Assembly: GCF_040267685.1 (NCBI RefSeq)
Contig: NZ_CP158367.1
Location: 186,001 to 250,000, forward strand
Length of the DNA stretch: 64,000 nucleotides
Source of the DNA: Proteinivorax tanatarense
Lineage (GTDB): Bacteria > Bacillota > Proteinivoracia > Proteinivoracales > Proteinivoracaceae
Direction of reading: 5' to 3'
Shown one piece after another: positions 53,766 through 62,004 of the stretch. Under the pieces are notes generated by a model. It saw nothing but the letters and a program-made list of their open reading frames with translations. It was not told where the DNA came from and ran no database searches. Numbering within the stretch: the first letter of the stretch is position 1; the number at the start of each line of letters is the position of its first letter. The position numbers were made by a program, and so were the translations under genes.

Positions 53766-53980
53766 TGAAAAATATGTCGAATTTTGGCGATGACGAACAA
53801 ACTTTATTAACTTGAAGTAATTTACATTCTTACAGAAATTAGTGGATAGATGGAAGTAATTAGGACAAATTTTGTACAAACTTTATTCACTTGTAAAAAA
53901 TGGGAAAAGTGATGTGAGAGCAGATGTGATAGAGGGTTAGGGGTGGTTGGATTTTGAACAAACTTTATTATAAATAGACA
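53766..53980 (+). mobile_element. Second copy of truncated unit 3
   Basis: Matches 20,808-21,022, including the mutated middle site. It is followed by CCCAT (53,981-53,985) and a new TGT end. Confidence 0.8.
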
Positions 53981-54143
53981 CCCATTGTCTCCCAATAAAA
54001 AAGTTTGTTCAAAGATAAAAAAGATTGTTCAAAACTCATAAAAAAGATTGTTCAAAACACAAATCCCTGTCGAATTCTGTCGGTTATCCACATCTTATCC
54101 ACAGAAGACGGCAGGGATTTTTATTAAAGTCATAGAGAAAAAG

Positions 54144-54193
54144 CAACATAAATTAGAAAGAGAAGGTATTCTACCCTTTTCTAATTTATGTTG
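54144..54193. terminator. Hairpin, second copy of the covarying element
   Basis: CAACATAAATTAGAAAG pairs with CTTTTCTAATTTATGTTG; followed by CTATAATAGG and one 37-bp repeat (54,196-54,240). Confidence 0.6.
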
Positions 54194-54378
54194 CTATAAT
54201 AGGTCGCATTTAAAGTAGCGGAACACTTAGAAGATATAGGCTGCTCTTATACTAGCAGTTAAGGAGTGGGATAAACCCTACTACTCATCTTGAACAAGAA
54301 TCTAAAAATGGTAAAATATGCTTATGAGTACAAAAATTACTAGGGGCTCATATACAATATATTAAAAGTGGTTTTTGT

Positions 54379-55005
54379 TTGTTTAAGGAGAATTTGAAGT
54401 CCGTAATTTTATTACCCATTTTTTGGGTATTAGGGGTCATTATTGTTGAAGAAGCTTTAATCTACATTTTTGGGGGCAGTTTGTTTAGTACTGTGGTTAA
54501 ATACATAGGATCTATTTTGATAAACTTGTTTATTATGAGTCTGTGCTTGAGCTTAGTAAAAGGATGTCGTGTATCAGATTATCTTTTAGAATTTTTGGAG
54601 AAAATCCTAAAAGGGGTAATAATATTTGGAGTGCCAGCTATTGTTTTTAATTTGCTCTTCGGCTTTTATGGGGAAAAACTATTAGAATTTGAACCCTTAA
54701 CAATTACAGCCCTTGTTTTATATGCAATAGCAGCATTTTACCTTGCATTTATTTCTTTTCTGTTTTTAGATACTAACTTAAGTTTAACAAAGATAGTGAC
54801 TAAAAGCATAAGCCTTGTACATCAAAATATAGCAACTATGCTAAAGTTTATCTCAATAAGGATTATAGTAAGTTTTTCACTTCTATTAGGTATATTATTT
54901 ATTCAGGGTGCTTTACAATTTTTATTAATGATTGTCTATGCCTTTATTGTTGGCCCTATCTTTATATTAGGATTGGCTAGAATATATACTGATTTATCTA
55001 ACTAA
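54379..55005 (+). CDS. Multi-pass membrane protein, function unknown
   Basis: 208 residues with about five hydrophobic segments (for example IFWVLGVIIVEEALIYIF, LVLYAIAAFYLAFISFLFL). TTG 54,379 opens the frame; TTG 54,394, just 3 nt after AAGGAG, is the other candidate. It is cargo of the 53,986-55,638 element. The frame stops at TAA 55,003 but stays open beyond (next entry). No family recognised. Confidence 0.55.
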   Translation: MFKENLKSVILLPIFWVLGVIIVEEALIYIFGGSLFSTVVKYIGSILINLFIMSLCLSLVKGCRVSDYLLEFLEKILKGVIIFGVPAIVFNLLFGFYGEKLLEFEPLTITALVLYAIAAFYLAFISFLFLDTNLSLTKIVTKSISLVHQNIATMLKFISIRIIVSFSLLLGILFIQGALQFLLMIVYAFIVGPIFILGLARIYTDLSN

Positions 55006-55265
55006 CATAACTCCAGTAACAAACAATATTTTTTAAACAAGAGCGGTAGTCGGTGGTTTGGGTTTATATTACCAATACTTTCTTTAACTATAGCAACAAT
55101 TTTTTCTGTAACAATTTTTTTGGATGATTTTAAACTTTTAGGTATACTTATGTTCTTCGTATTTAACATTAGCACTATAATTTTCTTGTCTATATATTGG
55201 TACGTGAGAAAGGATTTGGCCAAAAAATCTGAAATACGTAAAATGAACATCGAAGATTTAGACTA
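55006..55265 (+). pseudogene. In-frame continuation of the membrane protein after a stop codon
   Basis: In the same frame as the preceding gene, 86 codons follow its TAA without any ATG, GTG or TTG near the beginning. They encode two further hydrophobic helices (WFGFILPILSLTIATIFSV; FFVFNISTIIFLSIYWY) and a charged end MNIEDLD. This suggests one longer gene interrupted by a nonsense mutation. A terminator (GGCTGCTGTTCC/GGAAGCAGCC then T5, 55,294-55,325) follows. Confidence 0.45.
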
Positions 55266-55293
55266 AGGAAATAAACAAAATAGCGCTAGTTCA

Positions 55294-55325
55294 GGCTGCT
55301 GTTCCAAAAGGAAGCAGCCTTTTTC
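55294..55325 (+). terminator. Terminator after the membrane-protein remnant
   Basis: GGCTGCTGTTCC and GGAAGCAGCC pair with an AAAA loop, followed by TTTTTCTTT. Confidence 0.8.
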
Positions 55326-55699
55326 TTTGCCCTTGACCTTGTACGAGCACTATAGTGATCCAACAGAACTTATTCAAAAAACAAAACAAATATGTAAATT
55401 CAAAAATACAATGTGACCAAATGTAGGGATAGTTTTGTTCCCTCAAAAGAGCAGATAAAAATATAAACCCCGCGTCGAACTCTGTTGGTTATCCACATTT
55501 AATCCACAGAAAACGGCAGGGGTTTTTATTAAAATTATAAATAGAAAAAGTTGAATTTTGGCGATGATGAGTAAAATTATTCGTTTGTAAAAATGGGAAG
55601 AGTGGCTGTGTTTTGAAGGTAATTTTTATAAATAGACACTTGATGCAACAAATTTCGGTAATTGTTAAATTAGAGTGTTTATTTGTTAGAAGTAAAGCA

Positions 55700-56023
55700 T
55701 TATTGCATATGCTCATTACCCCAGTTACTCATACTCTGTAAAACAGGTAAGAGAGACTTACCTAAGTCTGTTAAAGAATACTCGACCTTTGGAGGGATTT
55801 GAGGGTATTCCTTACGGTGTATGAACCCATCAGCCTCCAAATCTTTCAATTGTTGACTTAACATTTTATGAGTAATGCCTGTAAGACTTCTTTTTATTTC
55901 ACCATATCTCATTATTTCTTTATGAGTAAGATGCCATAATATAATAAGTTTCCATTTTCCCCCTATTAAATCTAATGTATATTGTATAGCACAACTATAT
56001 TTTAACTTTTTTTCGTTTCTCAT
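55700..56023 (-). CDS. HxlR-family transcription regulator
   Basis: 107 residues with the winged helix of the HxlR/YodB family: YTLDLIGGKWKLIILWHL, RYGEIKRSLTGITHKMLSQQ, and YPQIPPKVEYSLTDLGKSL. A single Cys11 near the N-terminus is where YodB-type members sense quinones or aldehydes. It is divergent from a nitroreductase gene, a common pair in which the regulator represses the enzyme. An inverted AGTAT-N15-ATACT (56,049-56,073) just upstream is a candidate operator. Confidence 0.9.
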   Translation of the reverse strand: MRNEKKLKYSCAIQYTLDLIGGKWKLIILWHLTHKEIMRYGEIKRSLTGITHKMLSQQLKDLEADGFIHRKEYPQIPPKVEYSLTDLGKSLLPVLQSMSNWGNEHMQ

Positions 56024-56048
56024 GATTTATATCACTATCCTTTTATAT

Positions 56049-56073
56049 AGTATCTTACTAAAAAGTGCATACT
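56049..56073. promoter_or_regulatory. Candidate HxlR operator
   Basis: Inverted AGTAT and ATACT halves lie 26 bp before the regulator start, in the 325-bp space shared with the nitroreductase gene. Confidence 0.4.
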
Positions 56074-56244
56074 TTTATATTTCATAATATGATTTATAAT
56101 TATAGCATAAGGACATGCAAAAAATAAAGAAGAACTTTTAATAAGGGTGACTTATAGTAGACTATTTTAAAAGAGTAGCATTGAGTTTAAATGAGTTATG
56201 TAAATGATATAGGGATTATACTACAGTTAGGGTGTAAAGTAAAA

Positions 56245-56298
56245 ATGCCATGTAGGTTTTGCTTTAAGTGCCATCAAGGCTGTAAAAAAGTTAAGTGA
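56245..56298 (+). CDS. Possible 17-residue cysteine-rich peptide
   Basis: ATG to TGA encodes MPCRFCFKCHQGCKKVK, with four Cys and one His in 17 residues and AGGGTG 10 nt before the ATG. It precedes the nitroreductase gene by 50 nt in the same direction. It may be a leader peptide, a metal-binding microprotein or chance. Confidence 0.3.
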   Translation: MPCRFCFKCHQGCKKVK

Positions 56299-56348
56299 AT
56301 AATAATGTTACAAACTTAAAGTGTTTTTAAATAAGGAGGAAAATTAAA

Positions 56349-56945
56349 ATGTCAAAAGATTTTTATACTGCTGTCAAAGAAAGAAGATCTATATATGGAA
56401 TTAGCAAGGAAACAACTATTTCAGATGTAAGAATTCAAGAAGTCGTAAAAGATGCTGTAAAACATACGCCTTCTGCTTTTAACTCTCAAAGTGCAAGAGT
56501 TGTTGTCCTATTCGGAGAGAATCATGATAAGTTATGGGATATAACAAAGGAGTCCTTAAGAAAAATTGTTCCAGAAAAACGATTTTCTGCAACTGAAGAA
56601 AAAATTAATTCTTTTCAAAACGGATATGGAACTATCTTGTTCTTTGAAGATATGAGTGTAATTGATTCATTGCAAAAACAATTTGCTACTTACAAGGATA
56701 ATTTTCCAATTTGGTCACAACAATCAAGTGGGATGCTTCAATATGTAGTTTGGACTTCTCTAGAAGTAGAAGGTCTTGGTGCATCTCTACAACATTACAA
56801 TGAGCTTATCGAAGATGAAGTAAAACAGCAGTGGAATATACCGAAAAATTGGAAAATAATTGCACAGATGCCCTTTGGAAAACCAATTGCTCCCGCTGGG
56901 GATAAGGATTTTATGCCATTAGAGGAAAGAGTAAAGATATTTTAA
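56349..56945 (+). CDS. Nitroreductase-family protein (HBN1/Frm2-like)
   Basis: 198 residues. FMN-binding features of the family are seen: KERRSIYGI at the N-terminus, TPSAFNSQSARVVVL, and EVEGLGASLQHYN. It resembles the oxidoreductases related to yeast Frm2/Hbn1, which act on nitroaromatics or lipid-derived signals. ATG follows AAGGAGG. Probably controlled by the divergent HxlR regulator. Confidence 0.88.
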   Translation: MSKDFYTAVKERRSIYGISKETTISDVRIQEVVKDAVKHTPSAFNSQSARVVVLFGENHDKLWDITKESLRKIVPEKRFSATEEKINSFQNGYGTILFFEDMSVIDSLQKQFATYKDNFPIWSQQSSGMLQYVVWTSLEVEGLGASLQHYNELIEDEVKQQWNIPKNWKIIAQMPFGKPIAPAGDKDFMPLEERVKIF

Positions 56946-57568
56946 TAATATTTACAGCATAACAAAAGAACTTTTTAGTAACAGATGTGATTTTTAACAA
57001 TTTCATGTCTGTTGTTTATATCAAAAATAATTTATTTATAATGCTAAAAGAGAAAAAATGTATGTAAAAAACTTGAACATATTAGCATTTAACAGCACTT
57101 TTTATCACAAATTTTAAACCTGATAAAGATGATTGTTAAAAACACACCCCCCCTGTCGAACTCTGTTGGTTATCCACATTTAATCCACAGAAGACGGTAG
57201 GGGTTTTTTATTAAAGTTATAGAGAAAAATCTATTGAATTTAACCCCTTATTTAGCCACGAAGACGTATAAATTAGCTACCTGCTGGGCCGCAGTTCCTT
57301 TTCCAAATTAGCTACATGATGAGTCGGTAAGAATATGGGCTAATTATACTTTTTTTAAAAATGCTAGGCAGTAAATCTTTTCCAGACCCAGCATCATCAC
57401 ATCTAATTTCAACTGTCTAAATCTCAGACCAAGCAGAAAAAGCAAATATCGACGTTTTCGTGGCCAATTAATGTTTTGACTTTAGCAGTCAAAACTAAAG
57501 AACAAAAAATACACCAAACAAAACACTTTTTAGAATTGGTATGTAAAGTGCTTTGTTTGGTGTATTGA
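56946..57568. other. Non-coding stretch with Tn7-island hairpin remnant and two large hairpins
   Basis: It holds a CCCTGTCG...CGGTAGGGG hairpin copy (57,150-57,206), a small repeat GTTTTGAC/GTCAAAAC (57,473-57,495), and a strong hairpin ATACACCAAACAAAACACTT with its inverse (57,510-57,565). No gene is seen. Confidence 0.6.
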
Positions 57569-57575
57569 ACAAAAA

Positions 57576-57604
57576 TTGAAAAAATAGTAAAATATTCTTA
57601 TAAG
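57576..57604 (+). promoter_or_regulatory. Sigma-A-type promoter of the M23-like gene
   Basis: TTGAAA (57,576-57,581), a 17-bp spacer and TATAAG (57,599-57,604). Transcription would begin near 57,611, ahead of the leader peptide. Confidence 0.6.
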
Positions 57605-57628
57605 TTTTTATATTTATAGGGGGTTAAT

Positions 57629-57664
57629 ATGCAAAATATTTTAAAAGGCAGCAGTATTTTTTAA
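57629..57664 (+). CDS. Possible leader peptide MQNILKGSSIF
   Basis: An 11-codon frame starts 8 nt after AGGGGG and ends before a hairpin (57,680-57,737; CAATAAAAAATATTCT with AGAATGTTTTTTATTG). The M23-like gene starts 32 nt after that hairpin. The arrangement resembles an attenuator. Confidence 0.4.
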   Translation: MQNILKGSSIF

Positions 57665-57679
57665 CAAGTTGAGGCTGGG

Positions 57680-57737
57680 CAATAAAAAATATTCTCGACA
57701 ATGGAAGTGGGTCATTTTTCTAGAATGTTTTTTATTG
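57680..57737 (+). terminator. Attenuator-like hairpin before the M23-like gene
   Basis: A 16-bp stem with one G-T pair and T6 in the 3' arm, placed between the leader frame and the main gene. Confidence 0.5.
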
Positions 57738-57768
57738 TATTATAAAATAAAATGGAGGCGAATTTTTA

Positions 57769-58398
57769 GTGAAAAATTATGAAACAGTAAGAGTGCATCC
57801 TATATTTAAGCGAGCTATGTCTTATGCAGAACACTTTGCAGGGAACCTTAAAAACCTTGGAGATTCACTAGGGAGGGATTGCTTTGTTGAGGCCTTAGAT
57901 ATTTCTGCCACTAGCAGAAAAGGATTTTCAAAGCGGTATAAAAATGATGGTATGAAAAATGAGGATTGGTTTACATTTGGCGCAGAGGTCTTAGCGCCGG
58001 TTAGTGGTAAGGTCACCAGTGTGTATGTCAATCCTATAACTAATACTCCAGGTTCATATGAGCAATCCAAGCCATCAAGTATTACTATATGTAGAGAAGA
58101 TGGGAAAAACATTCTATTGGCGCATATCCAAGACCCATTACTAAAAGAAGGTGAAAAAGTAAAAGAAGGCCAGGTTATAGCATACGGCGGCAACAACGGC
58201 CCGTCACGATTGCCTCATGTGCATATTGGGGCCTGGAAAGGTGAAGATTGCTTTCAGATAGAGTTTGATTTGTATAAAATGGGAGAACTGGTAAAAGAAG
58301 TAGGAGAAGTCTTTTATGTAACTGGATTCACTGAACAAGAATATAAAGAGTTTATGATGAAGGCTTCTAATAAGGACAATGTAAAAGAGAAGAGTTAA
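57769..58398 (+). CDS. M23 (LytM-type) peptidase-like protein, probably lacking one zinc ligand
   Basis: 209 residues from GTG after GGAGG, with no signal peptide or membrane segment. The LytM fold is shown by GAEVLAPVSGKVTSVY, KNILLAHIQ and the zinc motif PHVHIGAWKGED. The usual first ligand motif HxGxD is replaced by VEALD, so the first His seems missing. It may be a cytoplasmic, non-peptidase relative. It is transcribed alone. Confidence 0.7.
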   Translation: MKNYETVRVHPIFKRAMSYAEHFAGNLKNLGDSLGRDCFVEALDISATSRKGFSKRYKNDGMKNEDWFTFGAEVLAPVSGKVTSVYVNPITNTPGSYEQSKPSSITICREDGKNILLAHIQDPLLKEGEKVKEGQVIAYGGNNGPSRLPHVHIGAWKGEDCFQIEFDLYKMGELVKEVGEVFYVTGFTEQEYKEFMMKASNKDNVKEKS

Positions 58399-58424
58399 AT
58401 ACGGTTTTAGGAAATACTCCTAAA

Positions 58425-59411
58425 TTAACCAATTACCTTATATAACTCATCTGCGTCAGGGGGATCTAGCCTTAAAGCTTCATTATCCTTTACTACAACT
58501 CTATCCTTTTCTGTAATTTTACCTATCACCGTTGCATCTATTTTCTCATTTTTTAAGGAGTCTAATAATAGCTTTACTTTGTCTTCTGAAATAGTCATTA
58601 TCATTACTCCACTAGAAATTAGCTTAAAAGGATTAATTGAGAAAAACTCGCAAATTGTTTTAGTTTCCTTTTTTAAGGGAATTTGTTCTGAAAAAACTTT
58701 AATGCCCAACTGAGAAGCTTCTGCTAACTCCCAGAGGGCTCCTAAAACTCCACCTTCAGTGACATCATGCATACTACTTGTCCCAATATTACCTGCAATG
58801 ACACCTTCTTTAACAACACTGATATCTTTTGCAAAAGACTGGGCATTTTTAATTTCATCTTGTGTTAAAGTAGACTTTAATTTATCTTCTAGATCATTAG
58901 AAATAATAGATGCTCCTTCAAGACCAGCATGTTTTGTCATAATTACGGCGTCCCCTACCTGGGCGCCTTTACTTAAGATTACCTTATCTTTTAATTGCCG
59001 CCCAATTGCTGTTCCGCTAATTACCATTTGATTTACAGCAGTTGTTATCTCTGTGTGACCACCTAATATTTCAACATTGATAGACGCCGCAGCTTTGTTA
59101 GCATCAGCCATCACCTTTGCTAAATCTTCCTCAGTTGTTTCAGGTGGTGCTAATATAGTTAACATTATTCCCAAAGGTTCTACTCCATTTGATGCAATGT
59201 CGTTGCAGTTTATATGGACTGCTAAACTTCCTATATCATTTGTTGTTCCTGTGATTGGATCTGTGCTTATTACAGCTCCGTATTTATCAAAGTCAATAAC
59301 AGAACAATCCTCACCAATATTAGGTCTAACCATTACTTCTGGCCTGTTATTGGATATATTTGAATAAATAATCCTTTTTAATGCATCACTTGGTATTTTC
59401 CCTATCTTCAT
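58425..59411 (-). CDS. AIR synthase-family protein (HypE/PurM-like ATP-binding fold)
   Basis: 328 residues from ATG 59,411 (AAGGAG 8 nt upstream; an in-frame GTG at 59,420 overlaps that site). It has the N-terminal GEDCSVIDF and DPITGTTNDIG, the ATP-binding ILGGHTEITTAV near residue 117, and the C-terminal domain with HDVTEGGVLGALWELAEAS. The family includes HypE (hydrogenase cyanation), PurM and ThiL. No hyp genes are nearby, so the substrate is unknown. Confidence 0.85.
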   Translation of the reverse strand: MKIGKIPSDALKRIIYSNISNNRPEVMVRPNIGEDCSVIDFDKYGAVISTDPITGTTNDIGSLAVHINCNDIASNGVEPLGIMLTILAPPETTEEDLAKVMADANKAAASINVEILGGHTEITTAVNQMVISGTAIGRQLKDKVILSKGAQVGDAVIMTKHAGLEGASIISNDLEDKLKSTLTQDEIKNAQSFAKDISVVKEGVIAGNIGTSSMHDVTEGGVLGALWELAEASQLGIKVFSEQIPLKKETKTICEFFSINPFKLISSGVMIMTISEDKVKLLLDSLKNEKIDATVIGKITEKDRVVVKDNEALRLDPPDADELYKVIG

Positions 59412-59682
59412 AACGGTCACTCCTTCTTAACAGTTAACAGTATTATAACATACCCCTACCATGGCTAAAAGAAATGACTTGAAATGAGCAAAATAGAAGC
59501 GATGAAACTATTAATAAAGACAGAACCTTTTATTTGTTCAGCGAAATCGAGTAGTGTTAATTAGTAATATGAGATGATTATTGTAAAGAAGTTGGAAAAT
59601 GAATAAAGAGTTTTAATACTCTTTGTTTACTAAGTTACGCTTAAAAATAGGGAAGTAATTCATAGAAGATGGGGGTAAACCG

Positions 59683-60407
59683 ATGAAAATAATAGGAATA
59701 GATTGTGCGACAAAATCCCAAAAAACAGGATTGGCTTTGGGTCATTACGAAAATGGCACACTAACATTAAAAGATGCGACTTTAGGATTTACTAAAACAC
59801 CAATAGCACAAACAATATATAAGTGGATAAATCCAGATGATAAAGTTTTGCTAGCAGTTGATGCTCCGTTAGGGTGGCCGCAAAACCTAGGCTCAACCCT
59901 AACGGAGCACATAGCGGGAGAACCTTTAGAAAGCGATTCAAATAATCTATTTCGAAGAGAAACAGATAAATTCATAAAAAGAAACGTAAACAAACAGCCG
60001 CTAGATGTAGGAGCAGATAGAATAGCTAGAACTGCCCATTCTGCTTTGGCAATCATGATGAGTTAAGAAGTTTAACTAACCAAAATATTGAGCTAGCCTT
60101 AAATCATCAAAAACTAGCTCCAATATCAGCGATAGAGGTATACCCTTCAGCTACATTAAGCCAATGGGACATTAAAAGTACAGGCTATAAAGATAAAAAG
60201 GGAGAGGGTTTTAGAAAAGCTATTGTTAAAGAACTTTCCAGATATATTGATATCTCCTTAAGTAAAGAACTGCTAATAAAAGAAGATGACGTGCTTGATA
60301 GCGCAATATGTCTATTAGCTGCAAAGGACTTTTTAGAAGGTAAAGTGTTTTATCCTGAAGATATAGAACTAGCGAAAAAAGAAGGGTGGATATGGGTTAG
60401 AAAATAA
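59683..60407 (+). pseudogene. DUF429-family gene split by a frameshift
   Basis: The first frame (59,683-60,066) starts MKIIGIDCATKSQKTGLA and has the family's DAPLGWPQNLG and NVNKQPLDVGADRIARTA. It stops at TAA 60,064-60,066. From about 60,050 the next frame continues ELRSLTNQNIELAL, AIEVYPSATLSQW, DDVLDSAICLLAAKDFL and EGWIWVRK to TAA 60,405-60,407. Both halves together match the DUF429 fold (RNase H-like). A one-base change near 60,045-60,060 would join them. Confidence 0.8.
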
Positions 60408-60601
60408 CATTTCAATTTTTTTAAGCAGTGGTTTTGAGAACTTGGAGAACTAACAAACAAAACATTACAGATAATATCAGCCAGCAAACATAAATCATGA
60501 AAAGCTGCACCATCCAAAGTGTCTAAATCCGCAGTAATGAATTACCATTTGAGTAGTGGGAAGTGGGAAGTTAGAAATGGGAGCCATTTGGGTTGCGATG
60601 T

Positions 60602-61163
60602 CCGCAGGCAATGAATTACCTGCTACTAAGCGTTTGAGAAGCTGTTGATTTCAACCGTAGTAGTAGTAGTAGAGGGGAATTCATTCCCCGTGCTTGACAA
60701 CGTCGCCCCATCCAAAGCCGTAGCCAAATCCGCAGGCAATGAATTACCTGCTACGTGTTGGAGAGGATGCTGGTTTCAACAGTATTAGAGGGAATTCATT
60801 CCCCGTGCCTTGGCACCGCTGCACCATCCAAAGCCGTATGCAAAACCGCAGGCAATGAATTACCTGCTACTACGTGTTTGAGAGGATGCTGAATTTACCT
60901 GTGGTAGAGGGGAATTCATTCCCCGTGCCTTGACAACGTCGCCCCATCCAAAGCTGTGCCAAATCCGCAGGCAATGAATTACCTGCTACTACGTGTTGGA
61001 GAGGATGTTGATTTTAACCGTAGTAGAGGGGAATTCATTCCCCGTGTCTTGGCACCGCTGCACCATCCAAATCCGTATGCAAAACCGCAGGCAATGAATT
61101 ACCTGCTACGTGTTGGAGAGGATGCTATGCTGATTTCAACCGTAGTAGAGGGTAATTCATTGC
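60602..61163. repeat. REPIN-like repeat array 1 (five pairs)
   Basis: Two related palindromes alternate in opposite orientation: AGGGGAATTCATTCCCC preceded by GTAGTAG, and GCAGGCAATGAATTACCTGC followed by CTACTAC. The spacers (TTGACAACGTCGCCCCATCC and CAAAGCCGTAGCCAAAT) are also conserved. The period is about 118-125 bp. GTAG next to a palindrome, in inverted pairs, is the REP/REPIN layout. No gene lies between 60,408 and 61,218. Confidence 0.75.
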
Positions 61164-61218
61164 TTGTATTTTTGGAATTTATATATAAAGGATGTTCTCG
61201 TCATGAGAACATCCTTTA

Positions 61219-62001
61219 TTAATCAACTAACATTTGACTACTATCATTGAAAAAGGTTTTATATCCAAAATGTAGAAACAATATAACGGTTAGCGAAACA
61301 CTTCCCACTATCCCCAACATAATAGCAATTTGATACTTTATTGACAGTACCGGCGAAACACCTGACAAAATTTGCCCAGTCATCATCCCAGGCAAAAAAA
61401 CAATACCCATACCCACCATAGAGTTTATCGTTGGTAAGATAGCCGAATCAAAGGCTTTATCCACAATATCTTTAGAAGCCATCTTTGGTGTAGCGCCAAG
61501 CATTAAGGCAGATTCCACCATATGCTTTTGTTTGGTCATACCGTCCACAAGCCTTGTTACACCTAAAGAAATACCAGTCATAGAATTTCCTATTAACATT
61601 CCTGCAATGGGAATAAAATACTGTGGATCATACCAAGGAGAGATGTTGATTACTATAAATAAAAAATATAATAGACTAGACAAAGTTCCTATTACCATTG
61701 AAGCGGCTATAGTTTTTTTGAGAGGGGTGGAAATTTGCTCTTTGGTTCTTTTAAATATGTTATGAATTGCAAATGCCTCCATAATAACTATTACCATTAT
61801 TGTATAAAAAGGGTTTTTATTATCCAATAAATAAACAAGAATATACCCAACAAGTATGAGCTGTATTGTCATTCTAATTGATGAAACAAGGATTTCTTTT
61901 TCCCTTGAAATTCCCCTGGCTCTAACGATAAGCAACAAAATAACAACAAAAACATAAGCAGCTATCATCTGCAAAAATGAAAGCTCTACAACATCACCCA
62001 T
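61219..62001 (-). CDS. fetB: FetB/YbbM-family ABC exporter permease (UPF0014)
   Basis: 260 residues with about seven transmembrane helices. The family pattern is seen in NSMTGISLGVTRLVDGM, ALMLGATPKMAS and GMVFLPGMMTGQIL-like GIVFLPGMMTGQILSG. It pairs with an ATPase gene 4 nt upstream. FetAB of E. coli exports iron and protects against oxidative stress; the substrate here is inferred from that. ATG follows GGAGG. Confidence 0.9.
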   Translation of the reverse strand: MGDVVELSFLQMIAAYVFVVILLLIVRARGISREKEILVSSIRMTIQLILVGYILVYLLDNKNPFYTIMVIVIMEAFAIHNIFKRTKEQISTPLKKTIAASMVIGTLSSLLYFLFIVINISPWYDPQYFIPIAGMLIGNSMTGISLGVTRLVDGMTKQKHMVESALMLGATPKMASKDIVDKAFDSAILPTINSMVGMGIVFLPGMMTGQILSGVSPVLSIKYQIAIMLGIVGSVSLTVILFLHFGYKTFFNDSSQMLVD

Positions 62002-62004
62002 AAC

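Larger units (their letters stand above)
19844..53980 (+). mobile_element. Composite Tn7-like/plasmid genomic island at attTn7
   Basis: The island is bounded by a glmS-proximal end starting TGT and a distal end finishing ACA, with CCCAT on both outer sides (19,839-19,843 and 53,981-53,985). Its first and last 1,179 bp are direct repeats in which I found no difference. Inside are plasmid partition and replication genes, restriction-modification, toxin-antitoxin, IS21, tnsABCD, a resolvase and candidate defence genes. The tns genes point away from glmS as in Tn7. Likely an integrated plasmid of 32,958 bp (one repeat plus interior); the mechanism is inference. Confidence 0.7.
53986..55638 (+). 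mobile_element. Older Tn7-like element carrying membrane-protein cargo
   Basis: A dense-site end begins TGTCTCCC at 53,986, with three TnsB-type sites by 54,057. A decayed spaced-site end finishes AATAGACA at 55,638, preceded by the GAATTTTGGCGATGATGA stretch and the CCCTGTCG-type hairpin as in the mini-elements. The 1,653 bp carry a membrane-protein gene and its fragment. The right flank (CTTGA) does not match CCCAT, so the end may have been displaced. Confidence 0.6.

Noticed and set aside
60956-61222. 88-codon frame in REPIN-like array 1 (and 63,463-63,651 in array 2)
   Set aside because: The frames read through tandem palindromic repeats; the repeated peptide reflects the DNA repeat, not a gene.
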